64,000 bases of DNA, taken from the NCBI RefSeq assembly GCF_000422805.1, contig NZ_AUGT01000009.1:258727-322726 (forward strand), written 5' to 3'. The notes beneath the pieces were generated by a model. The model had not been told where the DNA came from. It saw only the letters and a list, made by a program, of their open reading frames with translations, and did no database searches. Position numbers and translations under genes: made by a program. Below are positions 1 through 8,396 of this stretch, in pieces; position 1 is the stretch's first letter, and each line of letters opens with the position of its first letter. The DNA comes from Nocardioides halotolerans DSM 19273. GTDB lineage: Bacteria; Actinomycetota; Actinomycetes; Propionibacteriales; Nocardioidaceae.

Positions 1-3000
1 TCGTTCGACCTGCCCAAGCTCGTCATCAGCAAGAGCGCGGACCGGTCCGAGCTGACCGCCACCGGCCAGGTGGTGACCTACACGGTCGTCGTGACCAACC
101 CCGGACCCGGCGACTACACCGCCGACCATCTGGCGGCGTTCAGCGACGACCTGTCGGACGTGGTCGACGACGCCGAGCTCGACCCGGCGTCCGTCACGAC
201 CTCGAGCGGCACGGCGACCTACCTGAGCCCGCTGCTCGTGTGGACCGGCGTCCTGGGGGCGGGTGACTCGGCCACGATCACCTACCGGGCGACCTACCGT
301 GCCACCGGCGACCACGTCCTCGCCAACACCGCCTGCGTGCCCGCCGGCGAGGCGCGCACGCCGGGGGAGCGCTGCGACAGCGTCATCCCGAACGGCTCGA
401 CGCTCGCCCACGCGAAGAGCGTGAGCCCGGCGTCGGGCACGCCGGTGCAGGTGGGCCAGGTCCTGACCTACACGCTGGGCTTCACCAAGAGCAACGGTGT
501 GCCGGCGCTCGTCGACACGGTCGACGACCTGTCCGGCGTGCTGGACGACGCGACGCTGGTGCCCGGCTCGGTGCAGGCTGGCCCGGGCCTGACCGCGACC
601 GTCAACGGCACGGACCTGGTCGTGACGGGCACCCTCCTCGTGCCCGCGACGGTGACCTACCAGGTCGTCGTGAAGCCGTTCGACCAGCAGGGCGACCACG
701 TGCTCGCGAACGCTCTCGCATGCGAGCCGGGGGACCCGCAGCCGTGCAGCCCGGAGACGACGAGCAACCCCGTCGCGCACCTCGACGTCGACAAGTCCTC
801 GGACCGGACGGTCGACAGCAAGCCGGGCGACACGATCACCTACACGGTGACCGGCCACAACGACGGTCCCGGTGACTTCGCCGCGGCCGACCCGGCCACG
901 CTGGTCGACGACCTCACCGGCGTCCTCGACGACGCGACGTACGGCAACGACGCGGCTTCCGACCGCGGCGCCGCGCCGACGTACGCCGCCCCGCGGATCA
1001 CGTGGGCCGGCGCGCTGGCCCACGGCGACACGGTGACGGTCACCTACACCGTGGTGCTCACAGGCGGCGGCGACGGCCTGGTCCGCAACGTGGCCTGGGA
1101 CCCGGACGGTCCGCCCGGGCCGACGCCCGACTGCGCCACGTCGCCGCTGCCGTGCGACGAGGAGTCCTTCGACCTGCCCAAGCTCAGCGTCGCGAAGTCC
1201 GCGGACCGGGCCGACCTGCCGGCGACCGGTGAGGACGTGACCTACACCGTCGTCGTGACCAACGAGGGCCCGGGCGACTACACCGCCGCCCATCCCGCGA
1301 CGTTCAGCGACGACCTGTCCGAGGTGCTCGACGACGCCACCCTCGAGGGTGTCGTCGGGGCCACCGTGGGCGCCGCGTCGATCACCGGCACGACCCTGTC
1401 GTGGAGCGGCGTCCTCGTGGCGCACCAGTCGGCGACCATCACCTACACCTTCACCTACCGGGCCACCGGCAACCACGTGCTCGACAACACGGCGTGCATC
1501 CCGGCCTCGGAGGCGCAGGTCCCGGCGCAGAGCTGCGACACGGTCTCCGTGCCCGGCTCCGGCCTGGTGCACCACAAGTCCGTCAGCCCGGCCGCGGGGA
1601 CCGCGGTCGAGGTCGGTGACGTGCTCACCTACACGCTGACCTTCGACAACACCCTCGGCCAGACCGCCGCGACCGTCGACACCGAGGACGACCTGTCCGC
1701 CGTGCTCGACGACGCGACGCTCGACACCGCCTCCATCACGGCGGGAGCGGGGCTGAACGCCGCGCCGACGCCGGTCGGTGCGCCCACGGCGCTGGCCGTG
1801 ACCGGTGCGGTGCCGGCGGGTGCGACGCGCACGGTGACCTACCAGGTCACGGTGAAGCCGTTCGCCCAGCAGGGCGACCACGTCATCACCAACGCGCTGG
1901 CCTGCGAGCCCGGCGAGCCGGACCCGTGCGCGCCGGAGACGACCACCAACCCGGTGCGGCACGTGGTGCTCACGAAGGTGAGGACCTCGCCTGCCGCTCC
2001 GGACACCGGGGACACGGTGACCTACACGCTGACCGTGCACAACGACGGCACCGGCGACTGGACCGGCGCCGACCCGGCGGCCGTGGTCGACGACCTGACC
2101 GACGTGCTGGACGACGCCACCTGGGACGACACGGCCACCGCCTCGGCGGGCACGGTCTCGTTCGCGAGCCCGCTGCTCGCCTGGTCGGGAGCGCTGGCGC
2201 ACGGCGACACGGTGACGATCACCTACGGCGTCACGGTGACCAACCAGGGCGGCCACCGGCTCACCAACACCGCGTCGGTGACCGGCTGCCCGCTGCCGGA
2301 GTGCACGCCGCCCCCGGTCGTCACGCCGCTGCCGCACGTCGTCCCGGAGAAGACGTCGACGCCGGCCGGCCCCGTGCAGCCGGGAGACGTGGTCACCTAC
2401 ACGCTGTCGTGGACCAACGACGGGCACGCGCCCGGCGTCGTCGACAGCACCGACGACCTCACCGGCGTCCTCGACGACGCCACCGTGGTCAGCGAGCCCA
2501 CGAGCTCCGACCCGGCCGTGACCGCGACCCGCACCGGCGCGAGCCTGCGCGTGGCCGGCCCGATCGCGGCCGGCGACACGGTGACCGTGACCTACCAGGT
2601 CAAGGTGAAGCCGTCGGGCCAGCACGGCGACAACAACCTCGCCAACGTGCTGACCCCGGACACGCCGCAGGTGACCTGCCCGCCGTTCCCGTGCACGCCG
2701 GTGCCGCCGCCCGCCACGGCGCACCCGGTCGGTGACCTCGACGACTGGAAGACCGTCGACCCGGCCAGCGGGAGCGCGGTCAAGCCCGGCCGCCGGCTCA
2801 CCTACACGCTGCACTTCGCCAGCGTGGGCACCGGCCCGGTCACCGTGACCAGGGTCGACGACCTCAGCGGCGTGCTCGACGACGCGACGCTGGTCGGTGC
2901 GCCGACGTCCTCCTCGCCGGCGCTCGCCGTCAGCGGCCCGACCGCGGGCCGGATCGCCGTCGCCGGCACGCTGCCCGCGGGCACATCCGCGACGGTGACC

Positions 3001-3606
3001 TACACCGTCGAGGTGAAGCACGACGGCCAGCGCGGCGACGACCGGCTCGGCAACTTCCTGCTCGACCCGGGCCAGCAGCCGCCGGCGTCGTGCTCGGTCG
3101 GCAGCCCGAAGGCCGACGCCCACGCCGACTGCACGCTCAACCAGGTGGTGCCGCTCGAGTTCGACCTCAGGCTGGACAAGCGGGTGGTCTCGAGCAGCAC
3201 CGTCGAGCCGGGCGACTCGGTGCGCTACCGCCTCCGCGTCAGCAACCGCGGCCCCGACACCGCGCCCGCACCGATCGTGGTGCGCGACGCCCTCCCGGCC
3301 GGACTGGAGCTGGTGTCGGCACGTGGCAAGGGCTGGCGCTGCACGGTCAAGAAGGCCTCGGACGTGGTGGTCTGCCGCCGCGACGGCGACCTCGCCGCCG
3401 GCAAGAAGGCACCCGCCATCCACGTCGTGGCCAAGGTCGCCGCGGGTGCGTCGGGGCGGATCGTGAACAGGGCCAAGGTCAAGGCTGCGGGCGACGTGTC
3501 GCCGGTGAACAACCGCGACACGGCACCGATCTCGGTCTCCGCGGTGCCGAACCTCCCGCACACGGGCTTCCGGGTCCGGGTCCCGGGTCTACGGTTCGGT
3601 TGGTGA
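1..3606 (+). CDS. Repeat-rich cell-surface protein with C-terminal LPHTG (5' end outside window)
   Basis: The frame is open from base 1, so the N-terminus and signal peptide lie upstream; 1201 residues are visible. They form eight beta-sandwich-like domains, each with a YTxxxxN-type strand and a VDDLxxVLDDAT motif, and end in a canonical DUF11 domain (about residues 1080-1180) with VSNRGPDT. Three domain types recur as a higher-order unit of about 388 residues: bases 1-1164 and 1165-2330 are clearly related copies. The protein ends NLPHTG followed by only 12 residues. LPxTG is the sortase sorting signal, but here no hydrophobic segment follows it. The stop TGA overlaps the GTG of the sortase gene, so the two are probably translationally coupled. 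A structural or adhesive stalk role is inference. Confidence 0.85.
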   Translation, partial: SFDLPKLVISKSADRSELTATGQVVTYTVVVTNPGPGDYTADHLAAFSDDLSDVVDDAELDPASVTTSSGTATYLSPLLVWTGVLGAGDSATITYRATYRATGDHVLANTACVPAGEARTPGERCDSVIPNGSTLAHAKSVSPASGTPVQVGQVLTYTLGFTKSNGVPALVDTVDDLSGVLDDATLVPGSVQAGPGLTATVNGTDLVVTGTLLVPATVTYQVVVKPFDQQGDHVLANALACEPGDPQPCSPETTSNPVAHLDVDKSSDRTVDSKPGDTITYTVTGHNDGPGDFAAADPATLVDDLTGVLDDATYGNDAASDRGAAPTYAAPRITWAGALAHGDTVTVTYTVVLTGGGDGLVRNVAWDPDGPPGPTPDCATSPLPCDEESFDLPKLSVAKSADRADLPATGEDVTYTVVVTNEGPGDYTAAHPATFSDDLSEVLDDATLEGVVGATVGAASITGTTLSWSGVLVAHQSATITYTFTYRATGNHVLDNTACIPASEAQVPAQSCDTVSVPGSGLVHHKSVSPAAGTAVEVGDVLTYTLTFDNTLGQTAATVDTEDDLSAVLDDATLDTASITAGAGLNAAPTPVGAPTALAVTGAVPAGATRTVTYQVTVKPFAQQGDHVITNALACEPGEPDPCAPETTTNPVRHVVLTKVRTSPAAPDTGDTVTYTLTVHNDGTGDWTGADPAAVVDDLTDVLDDATWDDTATASAGTVSFASPLLAWSGALAHGDTVTITYGVTVTNQGGHRLTNTASVTGCPLPECTPPPVVTPLPHVVPEKTSTPAGPVQPGDVVTYTLSWTNDGHAPGVVDSTDDLTGVLDDATVVSEPTSSDPAVTATRTGASLRVAGPIAAGDTVTVTYQVKVKPSGQHGDNNLANVLTPDTPQVTCPPFPCTPVPPPATAHPVGDLDDWKTVDPASGSAVKPGRRLTYTLHFASVGTGPVTVTRVDDLSGVLDDATLVGAPTSSSPALAVSGPTAGRIAVAGTLPAGTSATVTYTVEVKHDGQRGDDRLGNFLLDPGQQPPASCSVGSPKADAHADCTLNQVVPLEFDLRLDKRVVSSSTVEPGDSVRYRLRVSNRGPDTAPAPIVVRDALPAGLELVSARGKGWRCTVKKASDVVVCRRDGDLAAGKKAPAIHVVAKVAAGASGRIVNRAKVKAAGDVSPVNNRDTAPISVSAVPNLPHTGFRVRVPGLRFGW

Positions 3607-4250
3607 GGACGAGCCGGGTCGCAGCGCTGCTGACGGCCGGGGCGCTGCTCGGCGGCGTCCTGGTCGCGGCGGCGCCCGTCTCGACGGCTGCCGTCTCGGC
3701 GGCTGCCGTCTCGGCGGCTGCCGTCCGTGCGTCGGCCGCGCCGCGCGCGCTGACGTGCCCGCAACCGGACCGGCCGTTCACGCCGACCTCGATCACGATC
3801 CCGCGCGTGGTCGGCCCCACCCGGGTGCTCGCGCTGGGCCGCGACGCGCACGGCGTGCCGAAGCCGCCGCCGCTCACCGACCGGGGCAAGTGGCAGTTCG
3901 GCTGGGACAGGGAGTCCCACATCCGCGCGGGCAGCCCGCGCGGCGTCGTACGCCTCACGGCGCACACCTACCCGCGGGACGGCTCCTACGGCCTGGCGCT
4001 CGGCAACCGACTGCTCACCAGGCTCCGCGTCGGCGCGACGCTCGCGGTGGCCGGGCCGAAGGGGAAGCGGATGTGCTACCGCGTCGTGCGGCGGGTCTCG
4101 GTGCGGGCCGAGCAGTCCGTGCCCTCCTACTACGACTCGTCGGGCCGGCCGCGGCTGGCGATCCTGGTCTGCTCCGGCGTACGCCGTGGGCCGGGCGACT
4201 GGAGCCACCGCACGATCTGGTTCGCCGAGCCGGTGCACCGCGCCGGCTGA
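3603..4250 (+). CDS. Sortase, class E/F-like, exported
   Basis: This 215-residue protein starts at a GTG that overlaps the previous stop (GTGA). A signal peptide or anchor of basic MRTSR plus a hydrophobic run covers residues 1-30, followed by an Ala/Val/Ser linker encoded by an imperfect 15-bp tandem repeat. The sortase core follows. The expected triad is visible: His121 in LTAHTYP, Cys190 in ILVCSG and Arg203 in SHRTIW. The length suits the compact actinobacterial class E/F sortases. The family cleaves LPxTG between Thr and Gly and joins the protein to a cell-wall or other amine acceptor. Its neighbour ends in LPHTG, so that protein is the likely substrate. The subclass assignment is less sure than the family. 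Confidence 0.8.
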   Translation: MRTSRVAALLTAGALLGGVLVAAAPVSTAAVSAAAVSAAAVRASAAPRALTCPQPDRPFTPTSITIPRVVGPTRVLALGRDAHGVPKPPPLTDRGKWQFGWDRESHIRAGSPRGVVRLTAHTYPRDGSYGLALGNRLLTRLRVGATLAVAGPKGKRMCYRVVRRVSVRAEQSVPSYYDSSGRPRLAILVCSGVRRGPGDWSHRTIWFAEPVHRAG

Positions 4251-4269
4251 CTGGTCCAGACCGCGGCGG

Positions 4270-4301
4270 GCGCCGGGCGGGGTTCGCGTCATGCCCGGCG
4301 C
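4270..4301 (+). terminator. Stem-loop after the sortase gene
   Basis: GCGCCGGGC (4270-4278) pairs perfectly with GCCCGGCGC (4293-4301) across a 14-base loop, 20 bases after the sortase stop. There is no T-run, as is common for actinobacterial terminators. It would separate the surface-protein operon from the small gene downstream. Confidence 0.5.
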
Positions 4302-4346
4302 GCAGCCTCGTTGAGGAGACGACACACACGACTGGGGGGTCATGCG

Positions 4347-4592
4347 TTGCTGAGTCACGCACAGGCGGCGGAGGTCGCGAAGCGGTTCAACCCACCGATG
4401 GGACGGACCTACTGGTTCTCCGACGACGGGTCGCTGCTGAGCGGCGCCGAGGCGCAGCGCGCGGTCGCGTCGGCCGCGGGCGAGATCTACGTCTGCCGGC
4501 GTCCTGCGGGGGGCGGGCCGGTCGAGATCGCGCGGGTGACACCCGAGGAGCTGGCGGAAGGGACCGAGCCGGCGTTCGGCGTGCCCTGGTGA
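4347..4592 (+). CDS. Small conserved-looking protein, function unknown
   Basis: This is an 81-residue soluble protein with no membrane segment or signal peptide. It begins LLSHAQAAEVAKRF and contains a compact GRTYWFSDDGSLLSGAEA motif that looks like a small beta-rich fold. I do not recognise the family. The TTG at 4347 is preferred because a GGGGGG run lies about 7 bases upstream; a TTG at 4311 in the same frame has no ribosome-binding site. It converges on dtd with only three bases between the stop codons. Confidence 0.5.
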   Translation: MLSHAQAAEVAKRFNPPMGRTYWFSDDGSLLSGAEAQRAVASAAGEIYVCRRPAGGGPVEIARVTPEELAEGTEPAFGVPW

Positions 4593-4595
4593 GAC

Positions 4596-5024
4596 TCAGC
4601 CGCTCTCGAGCAGCAGCGTGACCGGGCCGTCGTTGACGGACTCCACGCGCATGTCGGCGCCGAACACCCCGCGCTCGACGTGCGCGCCGAGCCGCTCGAG
4701 CTCGGCGCAGAGCTCGTCGTAGACCGGCTCGGAGACCGGGCCGGGCGCGGCCGCCTGCCAGGTGGGGCGCCGGCCCTTGCGCGCGTCGCCGTAGAGCGTG
4801 AACTGGCTGACCACGAGGATCGGAGCGCCGAGCTCGGACGCCGACCGCTCCTCCCGCATCAGCCGCAGCTCCCACAGCTTGCGGGCCAGCCACGCGACCT
4901 CGGCCGGCCCGTCGCCGTGGGTGATGCCGACGTAGGCCAGCAGCCCCGGCCCGATGATCGACCCGACCACCTCGCCGTCGACCGTCACCGCCGCGCTGAG
5001 CACGCGCTGGACGACCGCTCTCAC
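4596..5024 (-). CDS. dtd: D-aminoacyl-tRNA deacylase
   Basis: This 142-residue protein hydrolyses D-aminoacyl-tRNA, a translation proofreading step in the cytoplasm. The family signature [15 protein letters not shown], including the key Thr, and the C-terminal [10 protein letters not shown] (Gly-cisPro motif) are both present. The protein starts [17 protein letters not shown] at a GTG at 5024. The frame stays open to 5117, but that extension reads through the neighbouring palindromic element and is not expected in the protein. The length matches bacterial Dtd. Confidence 0.93.
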   Translation of the reverse strand: MRAVVQRVLSAAVTVDGEVVGSIIGPGLLAYVGITHGDGPAEVAWLARKLWELRLMREERSASELGAPILVVSQFTLYGDARKGRRPTWQAAAPGPVSEPVYDELCAELERLGAHVERGVFGADMRVESVNDGPVTLLLESG

Positions 5025-5064
5025 GTCGCCAGCATCGCAGGCTGGGCGGCGGGGCCTCGCGGTG

Positions 5065-5135
5065 GGCAGTTTCACCGGGTACCCGGTGAAACTGCCGCTG
5101 ACCGGCTGGAACTCCATCAGGTCAGCGCCAGTTTC
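5065..5135. repeat. Double-palindrome element, copy 1
   Basis: Bases 5065-5096 are a perfect 32-bp palindrome (half-site GGCAGTTTCACCGGGT). Its right half overlaps a second stem: GAAACTGCCGCTGACC (5088-5103) pairs with 5120-5135 with one mismatch, across a 16-base loop. The same 71-bp unit recurs in inverted orientation at 6220-6290 with only five or so differences, mainly in the loop. The two copies bracket the gene at 5266-6201. This resembles terminal inverted repeats or a REP-type doublet; no standard name fits. Confidence 0.8.
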
Positions 5136-5265
5136 TTGACACCAGTTCGCGGGCGGCCGCCGTCACGGTCCGCGAATCGTCCACAGCTTCGCGACCAGCC
5201 CGGTCGTCCACAGCCGGCTCGTCGTCGCACGGAGACTGACCGCACCGGGCGGAACGCTCGTCGGC

Positions 5266-6201
5266 ATGGTTGTTGAGCTCATGACACCGTCCGGTCTGCT
5301 CCTGCGCAAGGACGCCATCGCGTACGGGTACGACGACAAGTACCTGCGTCGCCTGGTCCTGTCCGGGCAGATCGTGCGCATCCGGCAGGGCGCCTACGTT
5401 AAGACCGACGTGTGGCGCAATCTCGACGATCGCGATCGCCACCTGCTGTTGTGCGAGGCCGTCGTGGCGCAGTACGACGACGCCATCGCCTTGTCGCACA
5501 GCAGCGCGGTCCTGCAGCACGACGGTCCCGACTACGGTCTGGACCTGTCCAGCGTCCATGTCACCCACCTGCTCGACGGCGGCGGTCGCCGTGGCGCGAA
5601 GGTCATCCATCACGAGGGGCGTTGCGGCGCGTTCGACATCACGAGGATGGACGATCACTGGCTGACAGCACCGGCACGCACCGTGCTGGACGTCGCGATC
5701 CTCCACGGCCTCGAGGTAGGCGTGGTCGTCGCCGACGACTTCATCCACCGTGGTCTGACCACCACGGCGGAGCTCGAGCAGCTCTACGAGCAGGTGAAGG
5801 CCTGGCCCGGCGCCCTCATCCTCCGGCTCGTCATCTCTCTCGCCACCGGCAAGTCCGAGTCGGTCGGCGAGACCCTGGGCTTCCTCCTCTGTCGCAACCA
5901 GCGCCTTCCCCGTCCCGAGCAGCAGTTCGAGATCTTCCACCCCGACGGGCGGCTCGCCGGCCGCACCGACTGGGCGTGGCCGGACTACGGCGTGTTCGGC
6001 GAGTTCGACGGGCTGATGAAGTATCTGCGCTACCGCCGCCCGGGCGAGACGATCGAGCAGACAGTCATTCGGGAGAAGCGGCGCGAGGACCTGCTCCGCG
6101 AGCTGACGGGTTATCGGTGCATCCGCGTGATCTGGCCCGAGCTGTTCCGGCAGGAGGCGACCGGCCAGCGCATCCGCAGCGTCCTGCGCTGCGCCGCCTG
6201 A
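5266..6201 (+). CDS. AbiEi-like winged-helix protein with DUF559/Vsr-like nuclease fold
   Basis: This 311-residue protein has an N-terminal helix-turn-helix of the AbiEi antitoxin type (about residues 10-50, ending in RIRQGAYV). A middle AbiEi-like region follows, then a C-terminal domain that looks like DUF559/very-short-patch-repair endonucleases: E202 in ESVGE, D235 in RTDWAWP, EFDG at 246-249 and K252, then LRELTGYRCIRVIWPEL. Actinobacteria carry many such solitary proteins, and their role is not settled: antitoxin-like regulator, DNA nuclease or both. No toxin partner lies beside it. The gene is bracketed by inverted 71-bp palindromic elements, which suggests it moved as a unit. An ATG at 5281 is an alternative start. 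Confidence 0.7.
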   Translation: MVVELMTPSGLLLRKDAIAYGYDDKYLRRLVLSGQIVRIRQGAYVKTDVWRNLDDRDRHLLLCEAVVAQYDDAIALSHSSAVLQHDGPDYGLDLSSVHVTHLLDGGGRRGAKVIHHEGRCGAFDITRMDDHWLTAPARTVLDVAILHGLEVGVVVADDFIHRGLTTTAELEQLYEQVKAWPGALILRLVISLATGKSESVGETLGFLLCRNQRLPRPEQQFEIFHPDGRLAGRTDWAWPDYGVFGEFDGLMKYLRYRRPGETIEQTVIREKRREDLLRELTGYRCIRVIWPELFRQEATGQRIRSVLRCAA

Positions 6202-6219
6202 CCGACGAGCTGCCCCCAC

Positions 6220-6290
6220 GAAACTGCCGCTGACCGGATGGAGTTCCTTGCGGTCAGCGGCAGTTTCACCGGGTACCCGGTGAAACTGCC
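6220..6290. repeat. Double-palindrome element, copy 2 (inverted)
   Basis: This is the mirror image of the element at 5065-5135. A perfect 16-bp stem (6220-6235 with 6252-6267) is joined to the same 32-bp palindrome, here at 6259-6290. It begins 18 bases after the stop of the AbiEi/DUF559-like gene and ends 10 bases before the end of the convergent methyltransferase gene. It may also act as a bidirectional terminator. Confidence 0.8.
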
Positions 6291-6300
6291 CCGCGGGGCC

Positions 6301-7092
6301 CTACCCCGTACGCCGCAGCCAGACCGTGCCCTGGCGCGGACCGGCGGGCTCGTGGGCGACCTCGCGCAGGCCGGCGGCGGCGAGGAAGGCCGACAGCTCG
6401 GACCAGGAGTGGCCGGGCACGTCGTGGTACTCCATGACCAGCGTCTGCACGCCCGCCCAGTTTCCGGGCTCGCTGCCGAGCACGATGGCGTACTCCGCGC
6501 CCTCGGTGTCGAGCTTGACCAGGTCGACCCGGCCGCCGGCGTCCGCCACAACCCCGGCGAAGGTCCGGCACGGGACCGTCACGAGCGAGCCCGTGGTGCT
6601 GGTCAGCCCGTTGAGCGCGCTCGCGTGGACGTTGTCGGCGAGGTCGAGGGTCCCGTCGTGGTCGGACACCGCGACGGCCTGCGCCCTGACCCGGTCGGCC
6701 AGGCCGTTGTAGGCAACGTTGCGCGTCAGCCAGCGCGCGGTCGAGGGGGACGCCTCGTAGGCGTGCACCGTCGCGCCGTCGAGACGCGTCGCGACCGCGA
6801 GGGAGAAGCAGCCGATCTGCGCCCCGATGTCGAGCACGACCGGCCGGTCGGGCAGACCGGCCGCGAGGTCGTCCAGCCGGTAGGCGTCCTCGGCGAACAC
6901 CTCGTAGACCGGCACCCGCGCGCCCGCGTGGTTGGGGCACGTGATCCTCAGTCCGTCGCGGGTGCGGAAGGTCAGCTCCTCGCGACGCCACGGGGTCAGC
7001 GCCGAGCCGAGGTCGGCGAGCACCCGCGGACCGTTGGCGAAGCCGAGGGTCTGGCGCACCCGGCGGGCGGCCAGGGCGGGCGAGCGGCTCAT
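6301..7092 (-). CDS. FkbM-family methyltransferase
   Basis: This 263-residue SAM-dependent methyltransferase has motif I VLDIGAQIGCFSL at about residues 86-98, an acidic motif HAYEASPS, and the FkbM-type VDLVKLDTEGAEY segment. The family O-methylates sugars or polyketides. As the last gene of a polysaccharide operon it may methylate a glycan residue; that is inference. Its ATG overlaps the stop of the upstream membrane-protein gene (ATGA), so the two are translationally coupled. Its 3' end abuts the palindromic element at 6220-6290. Confidence 0.85.
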   Translation of the reverse strand: MSRSPALAARRVRQTLGFANGPRVLADLGSALTPWRREELTFRTRDGLRITCPNHAGARVPVYEVFAEDAYRLDDLAAGLPDRPVVLDIGAQIGCFSLAVATRLDGATVHAYEASPSTARWLTRNVAYNGLADRVRAQAVAVSDHDGTLDLADNVHASALNGLTSTTGSLVTVPCRTFAGVVADAGGRVDLVKLDTEGAEYAIVLGSEPGNWAGVQTLVMEYHDVPGHSWSELSAFLAAAGLREVAHEPAGPRQGTVWLRRTG

Positions 7093-8396
7093 GCTGACGC
7101 CCCTGCCGGGACCGCTGTGGGTGTGGTGGTCATGTCGTCCTGTTCTCCCGGTGGGTCGTCAGGACGGTCGACCGCGGCCACGACGGCGAGCGCGATGCCC
7201 ATCCAGACGAACCGGTCCCAGATGCTGTTGGTGAGCATGCACATCGCGGCGTACCCGAGCGGCGCGTAGCCCAGCCGCCGCAGCGGCCCGGTGCCGAACA
7301 GCGGGAGCACGCCGGTCGAGAACACCAGCAGGTGGAACGCCAGGCCGACGACGCCGATGCCGATGGCGATCTCGAGGTAGACGTTGTGGGCGTCGTAGGC
7401 GTGCGCGTCGAAGCCACCGCCCAGGATCGGGTGCTCGAGGAACCTGCTCCACCCCGTCTTGATCGCCACGGTGCGCTCGTTGTCGGAGAAGCTGGTGGTC
7501 GAGTCGCCACGGATGCGGCTGAACGCCGAGCCCTCGCTCGTGCTGCCGAGCAGCGCGTTGCCGACGAAGACGAGGCCCAGGCCCCCGGCCACGACCAGGT
7601 AGCCGGAGAGCAGCGACCGCTCCAGCAGCGGGTAGAGCACGACCAGCATCGCCAGCACCAGCACGGCTGCGCGGCTCCCCGACATGCTGACCGAGCCGAC
7701 CGTCGCGAGGCCCGCTCCCCACACGACCCACCGCCACCGGCGCGGGGTGCGGTGGTAGAGGTGGATCAGCAGGCCGGCGGTGACCGTCCCGGCGATCCCG
7801 AAGAAGTTGTAGTGGGTGGTGAGCCCGTCGTAGCGCCCCGTGGCGGGGTCCTGCCCGGTCACCACGGCGTACGCAGTGCTGGTGACGTGCCCGGCGACGT
7901 AGCACCAGGCCAGCACGTCGATCAGGCGCCTGCTGGGCGCCCACATCAGGAAGAAGAGCGGCAGCGCCACGGTCGCGGCGGGCAGGCGGATGCCGTAGAA
8001 GAGGTCGATACCGGGGGTCTCGCTCAGCATCGACGCAATGAGAACGAGCACGATCACGCCCACGGAGCCGACCAGCCAGCCCATCGGGTACCGGCTCCGC
8101 CGCCGGAGCAGGGTCGGCAGCAGCAGCCCAGCGCCGAGGGCCAGGAAGAGGTCGGAGAAGGTGACGAAGTCGGCGGTCGGGATCGGGCGGACGGAGTTCT
8201 GCGGCGCGGTGAACAGCGCGAGCAGCACGAAGCCGGTGCCGAGCCGCTCCGGCCCCAGCACCACCAGCAGGGTCACGACCACGGCGCAGGTGAGCGCGGC
8301 CAGCGCCCCGACCAGGCCCGTGGTCGACAGCGCCACGAGCGCGCCCAGCAGGAGGACCGCCGCTGCGCCGAGGGTGCCGCGCCCGACGACGGTCAC
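7089..8396 (-). CDS. O-antigen ligase/Wzy-like polysaccharide polymerase
   Basis: This is a 435-residue integral membrane protein with about 10-12 hydrophobic segments and a larger extracytoplasmic loop (about residues 280-340, including HPILGGGFDAH and YDAHNVYLEI). That HPxxGxG...HNxxLE pattern is typical of the Wzy_C/O-antigen ligase superfamily. It would polymerise or transfer lipid-linked repeat units. It starts at GTG 8396, overlapping the kinase stop (GTGA), and ends overlapping the methyltransferase start, so kinase, polymerase and methyltransferase form one operon. The N-terminus is chosen at this GTG because upstream sequence in the frame is antisense to nothing and only shadows the kinase gene. 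Confidence 0.8.
   Translation of the reverse strand: MTVVGRGTLGAAAVLLLGALVALSTTGLVGALAALTCAVVVTLLVVLGPERLGTGFVLLALFTAPQNSVRPIPTADFVTFSDLFLALGAGLLLPTLLRRRSRYPMGWLVGSVGVIVLVLIASMLSETPGIDLFYGIRLPAATVALPLFFLMWAPSRRLIDVLAWCYVAGHVTSTAYAVVTGQDPATGRYDGLTTHYNFFGIAGTVTAGLLIHLYHRTPRRWRWVVWGAGLATVGSVSMSGSRAAVLVLAMLVVLYPLLERSLLSGYLVVAGGLGLVFVGNALLGSTSEGSAFSRIRGDSTTSFSDNERTVAIKTGWSRFLEHPILGGGFDAHAYDAHNVYLEIAIGIGVVGLAFHLLVFSTGVLPLFGTGPLRRLGYAPLGYAAMCMLTNSIWDRFVWMGIALAVVAAVDRPDDPPGEQDDMTTTPTAVPAGASA

Noticed and set aside
5025..5117. N-terminal extension of dtd to an ATG at 5117
   Set aside because: The extra 31 residues are translated from the palindromic element; Dtd starts at MRAVVQRV.
5049..6300. GCGGGGCC at 5049-5056 and 6293-6300 as a target-site duplication of the bracketed unit
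   Set aside because: The two copies lie at different distances from the element ends, and an 8-mer of G/C is expected by chance here.
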